A DNA stretch of 34,444 bases from Campylobacteraceae bacterium (GTDB lineage Bacteria; Campylobacterota; Campylobacteria; Campylobacterales; Sulfurovaceae). The DNA lies in the NCBI GenBank assembly GCA_027065045.1, contig JAMOOX010000119.1:1-34444 (forward strand), read 5' to 3'. The notes under the pieces were generated by a model. That model worked only from the letters and a program-made list of their open reading frames with translations. It did no database searches and was not told the origin of the DNA. The position numbers and the translations under genes were made by a program. Shown one piece after another: positions 26,596 through 34,444 of the stretch (position 1 is the stretch's first letter; every line of letters starts with the position of its first letter).

Positions 26596-26628
26596 GAGTT
26601 TTGATAAATTAAATATTTACCAAAACTC
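26596..26628 (-). terminator. Hairpin between convergent genes
   Basis: GAGTTTTGATAAAT (26596-26609) and ATTTACCAAAACTC (26615-26628) pair as a 14-bp stem around a 5-nt loop. As minus-strand RNA the single imperfect position becomes a G-U pair. It overlaps the stop of the minus-strand gene and is followed on that strand by U/A-rich sequence without a clean U-tract. A bidirectional role is possible. Confidence 0.5.
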
Positions 26629-27282
26629 CAAAGGATTAGGATATTTAAACTTATAATCTAATCTATCAATAATCTTTTGTGATGATACAACTCTACTAAT
26701 ATTTCCATCAAAAGTACCTATTTTAAATCCAAATTTCTGGCTATTTACTTTATGTACTGATGATCGAAGGGGGTGTAATGGGGCTACAAGATTAAATATA
26801 CCACTCTTAATATTTTTTTGGATAGAGAGTTCTATAATATTAATTACATCATCACGGTGGATATAATTTACCTCTCCATCTTTGAATTTATTGTTGTTTT
26901 TCCATCTTCCTGCTACTCTATCATATCCCATTAATCCACCAAGTCTTAATATCAAAGTATTATCAAATATCTCTTCTGCCTCTTTTTGAATAGATTTTTT
27001 TGTGATAGTTGTATTCTCATCTACTTCTCCAATAAATTCACGGTAGATAGATATTGAACTACATAATATAATATTTTTAGATGATAGTTTTTTGATTTTT
27101 TTTACTGTTTGAAGATAGTTGTTTTTGGTATTTATAGATATTATTATTATATCATTTTGCCAAAAAGTGGAATTATCATTTGTCGATACTCTATCAAAAC
27201 ACTCTAGAGTATGATTTTGTGATAATCTTTTATAGAGTGCTTTACCTAGCCAACCACAACCGATAATTCCTATTTTACTCAT
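26617..27282 (-). CDS. Rossmann-fold NAD(P)-binding epimerase/dehydrogenase-like protein
   Basis: The 221-residue protein starts KIGIIGCGWLGKALYKRL, a dinucleotide-binding loop G8-x-G10-x-x-G13 of the 'GCGWLG' type seen in extended-SDR-like proteins of the YeeZ kind. A strand ending in ILCSSISIY (about 90-100) takes the place of the SDR Ser/Tyr region, and LRLGGLMGYDR and FNLVAP are typical of the NAD-dependent epimerase/dehydratase superfamily. Substrate is unknown. It overlaps the previous gene (27279-27581) by 4 bp and ends the gpsA operon. I am sure of the fold, not of the reaction. Confidence 0.75.
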   Translation of the reverse strand: MSKIGIIGCGWLGKALYKRLSQNHTLECFDRVSTNDNSTFWQNDIIIISINTKNNYLQTVKKIKKLSSKNIILCSSISIYREFIGEVDENTTITKKSIQKEAEEIFDNTLILRLGGLMGYDRVAGRWKNNNKFKDGEVNYIHRDDVINIIELSIQKNIKSGIFNLVAPLHPLRSSVHKVNSQKFGFKIGTFDGNISRVVSSQKIIDRLDYKFKYPNPLEFW

Positions 27283-27581
27283 TTTTTATTATCTATTTTC
27301 TCATTTTTTAGATAGCTTTTTTTGATAACTAAAATCTCATATATAGATATTTCATCTCCTGCTTCTGCTATAAGCTTATCTGTATCTGCATATTTTCCTT
27401 GCATCTTTTTGACATCTTCATAACCTTTTGGTTTGATTTCACTCATAGCTATACTGATAGAACCTGCCCACATTAATGCAATTACTAACCATACAATCTT
27501 TTTTGCCCCTGCATAAGTACCTATAAAGTGAAAGATAACACTTAAAACAACACCAACTATTAATAATATATTTAAACTCAT
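27279..27581 (-). CDS. Small two-helix membrane protein of unknown function
   Basis: The 100-residue protein has two N-terminal hydrophobic segments (about 3-24 and 28-46) and a charged tail rich in lysine and glutamate. AGGAG lies six bases before the ATG, and it overlaps the next gene by 4 bp and follows gpsA by 9 bp, so it belongs to that operon. No family recognised. Confidence 0.75.
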   Translation of the reverse strand: MSLNILLIVGVVLSVIFHFIGTYAGAKKIVWLVIALMWAGSISIAMSEIKPKGYEDVKKMQGKYADTDKLIAEAGDEISIYEILVIKKSYLKNEKIDNKK

Positions 27582-27590
27582 TTATAACTC

Positions 27591-28484
27591 CTAACTTAAT
27601 AAATCATTTACACTTTTTTGTGGATTTTTACCACAATCTAACATCAGATATATCTCTCTTGCAATTGGTAGATATATATTTTGTTCTTTGGATATTTTAT
27701 CCAATGCCCTAGCAGTGCCTACACCCTCTGCCACCTCGCCTAACTCTTCTAAAATTTCATCAAGGGTTTTATTTTGTGCAATTCCTAATCCTACTCTATA
27801 ATTTCGTGAGAGTTTAGAACTAGCTGTGAGAAATAGGTCTCCTGCTCCACCTAGAGATAAAAATGTTTCAGCTTTTGCTCCAAAATGCTCTCCAAAACGG
27901 CTCATCTCTACAAGTCCTCTTGAAATTATCGCAGCCCTTGCATTATTACCTAGATTTAATCCATCACAAACACCACCTGCAATAGCTATTACATTTTTAT
28001 ATGCACCTGCTACCTCTGCACCAATTACATCACTACTGATATAACCTTTTATAAACTTTGGGAGAGAATTAGAATAGCTTTGTGCCAACTCTTGATTAGT
28101 GGAACTTATAATAAGTGCCGTAGGAAGAGATAATTTTACTTCACTAGCAAATGATGGGCCAGATATAAAGGCTAATCTATCATTTGGTATAAAATTAGAA
28201 TATATCTCATTTAAAAATGCTCCACTACTTGTCTCAATCCCTTTTGATGCCACTAATATATTTTGATTGAGGTCTATAAAGTTATTTTCTAGCCACTCTC
28301 TAATAAATTGAGCAGGAATAGCTATTATTAAAAATTCTCTCTTTAGTGCCTCTTCTAAGGATACAAAATTTTTTATATCTCTATATTTTCTTGATGTAAT
28401 TACTACACTATTTTGCTTATTTGATGAGTAGGCATGATATAGTGCCTCTCCCCATTTACCTGCTCCAATAATTGAGATATTCAT
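27591..28484 (-). CDS. gpsA: NAD(P)H-dependent glycerol-3-phosphate dehydrogenase
   Basis: GpsA reduces dihydroxyacetone phosphate to sn-glycerol 3-phosphate for phospholipid synthesis. The 297-residue protein has the cofactor loop GAGKWG (7-12), K81 in ASKGIE, SGPSFASEV (108-116), K163 in AGAYKNVIAIAGG and the substrate-site motif NARAAIISRG (181-190). These are the standard active-site elements, and the length is slightly below the usual 330 residues but within epsilonproteobacterial range. It begins 2 bp after the stop of the PDC-domain gene. Confidence 0.95.
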   Translation of the reverse strand: MNISIIGAGKWGEALYHAYSSNKQNSVVITSRKYRDIKNFVSLEEALKREFLIIAIPAQFIREWLENNFIDLNQNILVASKGIETSSGAFLNEIYSNFIPNDRLAFISGPSFASEVKLSLPTALIISSTNQELAQSYSNSLPKFIKGYISSDVIGAEVAGAYKNVIAIAGGVCDGLNLGNNARAAIISRGLVEMSRFGEHFGAKAETFLSLGGAGDLFLTASSKLSRNYRVGLGIAQNKTLDEILEELGEVAEGVGTARALDKISKEQNIYLPIAREIYLMLDCGKNPQKSVNDLLS

Positions 28485-28486
28485 TA

Positions 28487-29404
28487 CTATTCATCTTTTT
28501 GTTGATTTTTGGTAGTTAGGTATATATATAATCCTAATGATATAATAAGTAGAGCTACACCACCTATTAAATATATGGCATGAAGAATTTTATTAGGATC
28601 TGTCATAGCAAACTTAAATACTAGCATTAAGGCTTCTATAGAGAGTGCAATAATAATACTTCCCAAAAATCTTACCATAGTTTTATGTATGGTGTAGCTC
28701 TTATCACTATGGGTTTTTCCAATGACCTCTTCTTCAAATAGGGTCTTGACCAAATCAAAAATAGCTAGTGAAAGAGTGAGTAAAATAGTAGCAGAAAATA
28801 TATCTTTTGATTCTATTGTTGTTATATCTAACCCATTTACAAAAAATGCTTGGATTGCTTTAAAAAATAGTAATAATGCTACAATACCGAGTGCCACAGA
28901 GAATAGTGAATATGTAATTTTGGATATATTAGTTGCTATATTAGTAATAGATTTGGGTTCTCCTATTCTAACAACAGCATCTAATGACATATCTAAACAA
29001 GCTACAAATTTAATCTCTCCATTTTCATCAAAAATTGGTTGTGATACTGTAACAGTAAGATTATTTGTAATTAGTGATGGATAAGGGTCTGTAATAGTAC
29101 ATCTTCGCTCTTTCATAGCACGATAGTAATATGCTCTTTGAGTTCTAAATGAACCTTGCCCATCTTCTAATACATTACCATCATTGAGATAAGTTGGTGA
29201 TACCTGTACACCTTTTTCATCTAATAGATATACACCCTCACTATCTTTTAAATCTCCTTGGATTTTACGCATTCTATTCATTACTGTTTCAATAGAAACA
29301 GATGGGAGTTTATTTGGTAAATTTTTGGAAAATAGATAACAAAAATATGCTCTCGCCTTGGTTCTTGTATCAGAGAACCTTATTATATCTCTTGTCTCAA
29401 TCAT
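28487..29404 (-). CDS. PDC/Cache-like sensor domain protein with four membrane helices
   Basis: Residues about 1-155 of this 305-residue protein look like a PDC/Cache sensor domain: GVYLLDEKGVQVSPTYL, YYYRAMKERRCTITDPYPS and TVTVSQPIFDENGEIKFVACLDMSLD. Four hydrophobic helices follow (about 165-192, 203-226, 243-265, 273-297). No kinase, cyclase or chemotaxis output domain is present. PDC domains usually lie outside the cytoplasm between two helices; here there is no signal peptide or helix before it, so topology is unusual. It overlaps the LysM gene by 8 bp and abuts gpsA, so it is co-transcribed with both. Function beyond sensing is unknown. Confidence 0.75.
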   Translation of the reverse strand: MIETRDIIRFSDTRTKARAYFCYLFSKNLPNKLPSVSIETVMNRMRKIQGDLKDSEGVYLLDEKGVQVSPTYLNDGNVLEDGQGSFRTQRAYYYRAMKERRCTITDPYPSLITNNLTVTVSQPIFDENGEIKFVACLDMSLDAVVRIGEPKSITNIATNISKITYSLFSVALGIVALLLFFKAIQAFFVNGLDITTIESKDIFSATILLTLSLAIFDLVKTLFEEEVIGKTHSDKSYTIHKTMVRFLGSIIIALSIEALMLVFKFAMTDPNKILHAIYLIGGVALLIISLGLYIYLTTKNQQKDE

Positions 29405-30116
29405 GAGGAATCTTTAATACTTGTCCAATTTTAAGAGAACTAGGTTTTGTTATTCCATTTGCTTTTAAAATTATTTTATATTTTCTTGAATCACCATAAA
29501 CTTTTTTTGCAATTTTATAAATTGTATCACCTCGTTTTACTTTAATAGTAGTGGTTTTTTTCTTCTTTTTCTTTTTAATATTCTTTTTCTCTTTTTTTGT
29601 TAATTCATCTCTTATTTTTTTGGTATCTACTACTTTTAATTCAACTTTTCGGATATTTTGTTCTATTTTTGCACCATCTACACTTTTGCCCATAGATGTA
29701 AAGAATAATGGAGTAGCACCTCTATTAAATGTAGGTTCTTGAGTGATATTAATATCTTTAGGTTCTCTATTATCTATCTCTTTTTTGACTACTTTTTTTG
29801 GTTCTACTTTGATAGGTTTTATAGCAACAGGTTCTTCTACCTTTTTAGATATATTTTTATCAATAATAGTAGCAGTAGGGATAGGTTGTATTACTTTTGG
29901 TTCTATTTTTTTAGCTTCTACTAGTTTACTCTTGGTTGGTTTGATAACTTTTGTATCATTATGAGTAAATTTATATGCAATATAACCACTAAATGCAGAA
30001 AATAGCAATACTAAGACCACAACAATAATATTTTTTTTACGATTCTTATCATCATTTTCATAATAATGACCTCTTTCGGGAGAGTATAAAAGCTCCCCTC
30101 TATCTTTATCATACAT
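29397..30116 (-). CDS. Single-pass membrane protein with C-terminal LysM domain
   Basis: The 239-residue protein has a short charged N-terminus, one membrane helix (about 29-50, IIVVVLVLLFSAFSGYIAYKF), a long Lys/Pro/Val-rich extended linker, a very basic stretch (KKEKKNIKKKKKKK, about 174-187) and a LysM domain (about 191-237: VKRGDTIYKIAKKVYGDSRKY ... LKIGQVLKIP). LysM binds N-acetylglucosamine of peptidoglycan, so the protein probably links the inner membrane with the cell wall. First gene of the operon to 26617; TATAAT -10 at 30163-30168. Confidence 0.85.
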   Translation of the reverse strand: MYDKDRGELLYSPERGHYYENDDKNRKKNIIVVVLVLLFSAFSGYIAYKFTHNDTKVIKPTKSKLVEAKKIEPKVIQPIPTATIIDKNISKKVEEPVAIKPIKVEPKKVVKKEIDNREPKDINITQEPTFNRGATPLFFTSMGKSVDGAKIEQNIRKVELKVVDTKKIRDELTKKEKKNIKKKKKKKTTTIKVKRGDTIYKIAKKVYGDSRKYKIILKANGITKPSSLKIGQVLKIPHD

Positions 30117-30162
30117 TAATCAAAATCCTTATGTAAAACTATTTTATTTAAATTTTATGGAT

Positions 30163-30168
30163 ATTATA
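30163..30168 (-). promoter_or_regulatory. Predicted -10 box of the LysM-gpsA operon
   Basis: TATAAT on the minus strand, about 47 bp upstream of the LysM protein ATG, in the 70-bp gap after the DAHP synthase gene. Confidence 0.45.
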
Positions 30169-30186
30169 GTATAAAAATATAAATAA

Positions 30187-31539
30187 TTAACTGTTTCTAT
30201 ACTCTTTTAATGTTTTTCCTACACTAAATGCCAACTCTAACGCCTGATTTGCATTTAATCTTGGATCGCATTGTGTATGGTATCTACTACTTAAATCATT
30301 TTCTGTAATAGAACAACTTTGGCTTCCTGTACACTCTGTTACATCTTCACCCGTCATTTCAAGATGAATTCCACCTGCAACTGTACCCTCTCTTTGATGA
30401 ATTTCAAAGAATAGTTCTACCTCTTTTAAAATATTTTTAAAATCTCTTGTTTTATATCCATTTGATGCTTTTTCAACATTTCCATGCATAGGGTCACAAC
30501 TCCAAACTACATTTTTACCCTCTGCTTTTACTCTTTTTAAAAGTGATGGGAAAAATTCTTCTATTTTAGTAGCACCCATTCTTACAATTAGATTTAATCT
30601 TCCCTCTTCATTATCAGGATTTAAAACATCAATTAGTTGTATTAATTCATCTTCATTCATTGTTGGTCCAACTTTACAACCAATAGGGTTTTTAATACCT
30701 CTAAAGTACTCTATATGAGCCTCATTTAAATCTCTTGTTCTATCTCCAATCCATAGCATATGAGCAGAACAATCATACCATTCACCTGTAATACTATCTT
30801 TTCTTGTAAATGCCTCTTCATAGTTTAATAATAGAGCTTCATGAGAAGTATATAGAGTAGTATGTTCTAATTGTGGTGCTGTAGAGCTATCTACCCCACA
30901 AGCTTTCATAAATTTCATAGCTTTATCAATCTCATCACTAAGTAGTTCATATTTGATACCTAATGGGTTATCTTTGATAAAATCTAAATTCCAACGATGC
31001 ACCTCATTAAGGTCTGCAAGACCACCTCTTGCAAATGCTCTTAATAGGTTTAGGGTAGCTGATGATTGGTTATATGCTTGAATCAATTTATTAGGGTCTG
31101 GTACTCTTGAATTCTCATTAAACTCAATAGCATTTACAATATCTCCTCTATAACTAGGAAGCTCCACTCCATCTTTTGATTCAAAATCACTACTTCTAGG
31201 CTTGGCAAATTGTCCTGCTATTCGCCCTACTTTTATCACTGGTTTTGAACTAGAGAATGTAAGGACTACTGACATTTGTAGTATTAGTCTAAATATATTT
31301 TTGATATTAGTAGCATCAAAAGCATTGAAACTCTCTGCACAATCCCCACCTTGAAGTAAAAATGCCTCACCTCTACCAACTTTAGCTAAATCCTCTTTGA
31401 GATTTCTAGCCTCTCCTGCAAAAATAAGTGGTGGATAACTTGCCAACTTCTCCTCTACAGATTTTAATAGTTTTTCATCTTGATATTTTGGTTGTTGTTT
31501 TATTGGAAATTCTCGCCAACTTTTTGGTGTCCAACTCAT
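30187..31539 (-). CDS. 3-deoxy-7-phosphoheptulonate (DAHP) synthase, class II
   Basis: First enzyme of the shikimate pathway, condensing phosphoenolpyruvate with erythrose 4-phosphate. The 450-residue length and motifs are those of the class II (plant/Helicobacter-type) family: [16 protein letters not shown] at the N-terminus, QGGDCAESF (63-71, C67 as metal ligand), [21 protein letters not shown] and [12 protein letters not shown]. It has its own TATAAT upstream and is separated by 70 bp from the LysM gene. AAGGA eight bases before the ATG. Gene names for this class vary between species, so none is given. Confidence 0.95.
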   Translation of the reverse strand: MSWTPKSWREFPIKQQPKYQDEKLLKSVEEKLASYPPLIFAGEARNLKEDLAKVGRGEAFLLQGGDCAESFNAFDATNIKNIFRLILQMSVVLTFSSSKPVIKVGRIAGQFAKPRSSDFESKDGVELPSYRGDIVNAIEFNENSRVPDPNKLIQAYNQSSATLNLLRAFARGGLADLNEVHRWNLDFIKDNPLGIKYELLSDEIDKAMKFMKACGVDSSTAPQLEHTTLYTSHEALLLNYEEAFTRKDSITGEWYDCSAHMLWIGDRTRDLNEAHIEYFRGIKNPIGCKVGPTMNEDELIQLIDVLNPDNEEGRLNLIVRMGATKIEEFFPSLLKRVKAEGKNVVWSCDPMHGNVEKASNGYKTRDFKNILKEVELFFEIHQREGTVAGGIHLEMTGEDVTECTGSQSCSITENDLSSRYHTQCDPRLNANQALELAFSVGKTLKEYRNS

Positions 31540-31571
31540 AACTATAATCCTTGTTTAATTTAAAGTTGGAA

Positions 31572-31577
31572 ATTATA
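31572..31577 (-). promoter_or_regulatory. Predicted -10 box of the DAHP synthase gene
   Basis: TATAAT on the minus strand, about 33 bp upstream of the ATG at 31539. Confidence 0.45.
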
Positions 31578-31671
31578 TCTAATATAACCTAAATATGAAA
31601 ACTTTTTGGCTACAAGTTAATAACATAACAATAATAAATGATAAAATTAGTAGCACCTTTTTTACTTTAAG

Positions 31672-31698
31672 TATAATTTATATTTACTTAGATATAAT
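31672..31698 (+). promoter_or_regulatory. Predicted promoter(s) of rpmB
   Basis: TATAAT occurs at 31672-31677 and again at 31693-31698. Either could serve rpmB; the second would give a leader of about 50 nt containing the hairpin at 31711-31726. Confidence 0.45.
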
Positions 31699-31710
31699 TG
31701 CAATAATTAT

Positions 31711-31726
31711 TCACTATTTTTAGTGA
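31711..31726 (+). other. Leader hairpin upstream of rpmB
   Basis: TCACTA-TTTT-TAGTGA forms a 6-bp stem with a 4-nt loop, 27 bp before the rpmB ATG and outside the AAAGG ribosome binding site. Function unknown. Confidence 0.35.
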
Positions 31727-31753
31727 TATTATCATAAAATAAAGGTTAAACTC

Positions 31754-31948
31754 ATGGCAAGAAGATGTGATGTTACAGGTAAAGGTCCATTAACAGGGAA
31801 TAATGTTTCTCATGCTAATAATAAGACAAAAAGAAGACAACTTCCAAATCTTAGAAGTGTAAAAGTAACACTAGAAGATGGAACAACAAAAAGAATTAAA
31901 GTAGCTGCTTCAACTCTTAGAACAATGAAAAAGAAGTCTGCACAGTAG
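31754..31948 (+). CDS. rpmB: Ribosomal protein bL28
   Basis: The 64-residue basic protein begins [28 protein letters not shown], the conserved L28 start, and ends in the usual [13 protein letters not shown]. It is part of the large ribosomal subunit. Length is normal. The ATG follows AAAGG by eight bases. It is transcribed with, or just ahead of, the potassium channel gene. Confidence 0.97.
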   Translation: MARRCDVTGKGPLTGNNVSHANNKTKRRQLPNLRSVKVTLEDGTTKRIKVAASTLRTMKKKSAQ

Positions 31949-31970
31949 TTCCTTTGAAAATTCAAAGGAA
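31949..31970 (+). terminator. Perfect palindrome directly after rpmB (attenuator or terminator)
   Basis: TTCCTTTGAA and TTCAAAGGAA flank two A residues, starting on the base after the rpmB stop. There is no U-tract behind it, so it may be a partial terminator, an RNA processing site, or a stabilising 3' hairpin. Its right arm contains AAGGAA, the only ribosome-binding-like sequence near the next gene, 15 bp before that ATG. Confidence 0.45.
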
Positions 31971-31984
31971 TCAGCATTCTGAGT

Positions 31985-33115
31985 ATGAATAAAACTCACA
32001 AGATAAAAAAATTTCTTGATTGGCAAATTAGTTCAACACCCCATATAGATTTGAGTGATGAGTATTATGCTCATCTACAACCATTTAGATACCCTTTTAT
32101 ATTAACTGTTTTAGTTATGTTAATAGGGACGTTGGGGTATATTTTTATAGAAGATTACCCTTTGATGGATGCTATTTATCAAACAGGAATTACATTTACT
32201 ACAGTTGGCTTTGGCGAACAAAGACCCCTTTCTGATTTGGGTCGTATATTTACTATTACTCTTATTATATTTGGATTTATCGCTTTTTCTATGTCTGTGG
32301 GTATTGTTGCCGAAGTTTTTCTTAAGGGGAAATTACAAAAAGTTTTAAGGGAGAGAAGAATGCTTTTTGATATAGCACGATTAAAACAGCACTTTGTAGT
32401 ATGTTATCATAATGACTTTACAAAACAAGTTACAAAAGAGTTGAGGGCTAACCATATACCTTTTGTTGTAGTTGACCCACGCGAAGATATGGAAGAGATT
32501 GCCAAAAAATATCACTATCCATACTATATTTCAGCAGAACCACATACACAAGAGGCGATACTTAAATCATACCTATCTAGTGCAAAAGGTGTAATTGTAT
32601 TGGCTCAAAATGTAGCTGATAATATAGCTATTGTAGCATCTGTAAGACTATATGAAGATGAGATAAAACGAAAAAGAAAATATCTAATAATATCAAGTGC
32701 TAATGGTACAGAAGATGAAGAGAAGCTAATTAAACTAGGGGCTGATAAGGTAGTAACAGCTACAAAACTTATGGCACAAAGAGTAAATGCTATGGCAGCA
32801 CGACCTGATATGGAAAATCTATTACAAGATTTTTTATATAAAAAAGATACACCTCTTGATATGGAAGAGATCAAAGTACCCAGAAGAAGTTGGCTAACTC
32901 TTCTAAAAGTCAAAGATGCCAACTTTAAAAATATATCAGATGTTAAAATTATAGGACTTAGATATAAAGATAGTAAATTTATGCCTATGCCATCAGATAA
33001 TATTACAATTCTACCTGAATCAAAACTGCTATTTGTAGGTACAGGGGACGCTATTGCTAAAATAAGAAAAATTATAAGAAAAAAAGAGAAACCAGAGGAG
33101 TTAAAGTATGTTTAA
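31985..33115 (+). CDS. Two-helix potassium channel with RCK (TrkA-N/TrkA-C) domain
   Basis: The 376-residue protein has two membrane helices (about 37-55 and 87-110) around a pore loop with selectivity filter TVGFG (73-77), the mark of K+ channels. A cytoplasmic RCK domain follows: Rossmann-like TrkA-N (about 136-260) and TrkA-C (about 295-370, FKNISDVKIIGLRYKD). The glycine-rich nucleotide loop that normally reads like GxGxxG is HFVVCYHNDFTKQ here (136-148), so NAD/ATP binding by the usual route is doubtful. Such channels set membrane potential and K+ balance. No good ribosome binding site precedes the ATG. It overlaps argJ by 8 bp. Confidence 0.9.
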   Translation: MNKTHKIKKFLDWQISSTPHIDLSDEYYAHLQPFRYPFILTVLVMLIGTLGYIFIEDYPLMDAIYQTGITFTTVGFGEQRPLSDLGRIFTITLIIFGFIAFSMSVGIVAEVFLKGKLQKVLRERRMLFDIARLKQHFVVCYHNDFTKQVTKELRANHIPFVVVDPREDMEEIAKKYHYPYYISAEPHTQEAILKSYLSSAKGVIVLAQNVADNIAIVASVRLYEDEIKRKRKYLIISSANGTEDEEKLIKLGADKVVTATKLMAQRVNAMAARPDMENLLQDFLYKKDTPLDMEEIKVPRRSWLTLLKVKDANFKNISDVKIIGLRYKDSKFMPMPSDNITILPESKLLFVGTGDAIAKIRKIIRKKEKPEELKYV

Positions 33116-34292
33116 ACTATTTCCAATAGAGGGTAATATTAGTAGTCCAAAAGGATTTTTTTGTGATGGTGTAAATGTGGGAATGAGAGATGGTTATGAT
33201 GGTGATGTATCTTTTATTCGCTCATCTTCTCTTTGTGATGTATCTTCTATATTTACAACAAATAGATTTCAAGCCTCTCCAATTGTTCATTATAATAGAT
33301 ATGAGGATAATTTTAAAACCAACTTTTTATTAATTAATGCCAAAAATGCAAATGCTATGACGGGTGCTAAAGGAGTAGAAGATATTGATACAATATTTGC
33401 TAATCTTAATCAAATAGAGGTTACAAATCCTATTATGAGTTCAACTGGCGTAATTGGTTATCGATTAAATATTGATAAAATATCATCTGCCTTTGATAAG
33501 TTTGATTTTAATGCTAAAAATCATAATAAAATTTCAAGAGCGATTATGACAACAGATAGTTTTGCTAAAGAGATAGCTTATGATGTAGTTCTTGAAGATG
33601 GAGAAAGCTTTAAAATAGGTGCTATTTGTAAGGGTGCTGGTATGATAAATCCTGCTATGGCTACAATGCTATGCTTTATCACAACAGATGCCAATATCCC
33701 AAAAGATGATATGAATGAACTACTAAGAGAGAGTGTAGATGAATCATTTAATAAAATATCAGTTGATGGAGATACATCTACAAATGATACTGTAATGATA
33801 TTAGCCAATAGAGAGAGTGGGACATATAACAAAGATGCCTTTAGAGAAGCATTAAATAAAATTACATTTGAACTTGCTATGATGATACTTAGAGATGGAG
33901 AGGGTGCTAATAAATTGGTATCATTTGAAGTAAAAGGTGCTAAAAGTATAGAAGATGCCCAAAAAGCTAGTAGATTATTAAGCAACTCACTTTTAGTTAA
34001 AACAGCCCTATTTGGAGAAGACCCAAACTGGGGAAGAATAGCATCAACAATAGGGGCAAGTGGTATAGAGTGCAGTGAAGAGAGCCTTGAAATATACTAT
34101 GATAATCTATTAATATATTCAGATGAGTTTAGAGAATTAGATAAAGAGAGAGAAGATAAAGCATATAAAATTATGAAACAAGATAGTTTCAAAGTAGTAT
34201 GTGATATTGGCTTAGGAGAGCATAGTTATATTAGCTATGGTTGTGATTTAAGCTATGAATATGTAAAGATTAATGCAGAGTATAGGACATAA
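33108..34292 (+). CDS. argJ: Glutamate N-acetyltransferase / amino-acid acetyltransferase
   Basis: ArgJ moves the acetyl group from N-acetylornithine to glutamate, and in bifunctional forms uses acetyl-CoA, in arginine synthesis. The 394-residue protein is processed at T186 in KGAGMINPAMATML: residues 1-185 become the alpha chain and T186 onward the beta chain, T186 being the nucleophile. MTGAKGVED (about 84-92), SSTGVIG and GEDPNWGRI are also typical. Whether it is bifunctional cannot be told from sequence alone. The ATG at 33108 overlaps the channel gene's end by 8 bp with GAGGAG upstream, indicating co-transcription. Confidence 0.95.
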   Translation: MFKLFPIEGNISSPKGFFCDGVNVGMRDGYDGDVSFIRSSSLCDVSSIFTTNRFQASPIVHYNRYEDNFKTNFLLINAKNANAMTGAKGVEDIDTIFANLNQIEVTNPIMSSTGVIGYRLNIDKISSAFDKFDFNAKNHNKISRAIMTTDSFAKEIAYDVVLEDGESFKIGAICKGAGMINPAMATMLCFITTDANIPKDDMNELLRESVDESFNKISVDGDTSTNDTVMILANRESGTYNKDAFREALNKITFELAMMILRDGEGANKLVSFEVKGAKSIEDAQKASRLLSNSLLVKTALFGEDPNWGRIASTIGASGIECSEESLEIYYDNLLIYSDEFRELDKEREDKAYKIMKQDSFKVVCDIGLGEHSYISYGCDLSYEYVKINAEYRT

Positions 34293-34319
34293 TTATATTG
34301 GTAAAATAAACACTAAATT

Positions 34320-34390
34320 TCCCGACTTCGCCCCAAAAAGCACTACACCCCCCTGCCTACCGAGTTTTCCTAAAAAATCTAGGCACTACA
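34320..34390. other. C-rich intergenic stretch after argJ
   Basis: Between argJ and the window end the plus strand is strikingly C-rich (TTTCCCGACTTCGCCCC, then ACACCCCCCTGCCTACCGAG), unlike any other intergenic DNA here. GCACTACA occurs twice, at 34340-34347 and 34383-34390. I see no ORF or convincing hairpin. It could be a dispersed intergenic repeat or part of a small RNA. Confidence 0.4.
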
Positions 34391-34425
34391 AATCACAATT
34401 TACCCAAGATATAAGGAGTTAAAGA

Positions 34426-34444
34426 GTGCTTAACCTCCATAATA
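34426..34444 (+). CDS. Possible start of a further gene, partial
   Basis: AAGGAG at 34413-34418 is followed seven bases later by GTG CTT AAC CTC CAT AAT. The spacing is right for a gene start, but only six codons are inside the window, so no product can be suggested. Confidence 0.3.

Noticed and set aside
33578-33985. 135-residue open frame on the minus strand
   Set aside because: It is the reverse of well-conserved argJ codons, with no start signals or recognisable motif.
1-34444. tRNA, rRNA and riboswitch search
   Set aside because: No cloverleaf-like sequence with a TTCGA-type arm and no conserved riboswitch core were seen, including upstream of the thiE-like gene.

Overview
The window is very AT-rich chromosomal DNA that looks like a member of the Campylobacterota (Epsilonproteobacteria), probably a free-living relative of Sulfurimonas, Sulfurovum or Arcobacter. 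The basis is protein character (FabF, AccA, AccD, GltB/GltD, class II DAHP synthase and ArgJ of epsilonproteobacterial type), the low GC content, promoters with a good TATAAT but no clear -35, and the gene groupings. Genus is inference; no rRNA or tRNA was found.

Layout, left to right. (1) 1-2057, minus strand: the leading end of a type III CRISPR-Cas operon, cas6 then cas10. Cas10 runs off the left edge, has no HD nuclease domain in front of its first palm domain, and no CRISPR array lies inside the window. Similar 17-bp interrupted palindromes sit in front of both genes. (2) 2129-5354, minus strand: fatty-acid synthesis genes acpP, fabF and accA followed by a DedA membrane protein, then a tiny ORF with a good ribosome binding site that may be a truncated gene at the join with the CRISPR locus. 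(3) 5468-6660: an unrecognised 83-residue ORF and, divergently, an Rpn/PD-(D/E)XK transposase-like nuclease. (4) 6690-13962, minus strand: gltB-gltD-accD-thiE-like, one tightly packed operon for glutamate synthase, acetyl-CoA carboxylase beta subunit and a thiamine-phosphate-synthase-like protein.

(5) 14053-26581 is an accessory island: an AAA-ATPase/PD-(D/E)XK protein, a short exported peptide gene that ends inside a degenerate insertion-sequence remnant, and then the most striking part, a three-gene plus-strand operon. Its first gene encodes an exported protein of about 1945 residues with an SLH-like N-terminus, several Ig-like repeats, a LytM/M23 peptidase domain, a long helical region and a C-terminal AHH (HNH/Endo VII superfamily) nuclease domain, which is the architecture of a polymorphic toxin. 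It is followed, with a 4-bp overlap and then a 10-bp gap, by a secreted 650-residue protein and a 754-residue lipoprotein with a strongly basic C-terminal half. No cytoplasmic immunity gene is visible.

(6) 26617-31539, minus strand: an operon from a LysM membrane protein through a PDC/Cache-like membrane protein, gpsA, a two-helix membrane protein and a Rossmann-fold dehydrogenase/epimerase-like protein, preceded by a separately promoted class II DAHP synthase. (7) 31754-34292, plus strand: rpmB, a two-helix potassium channel with a degenerate RCK nucleotide-binding loop, and argJ. The right end holds an unusually C-rich intergenic stretch and a possible start of another gene.
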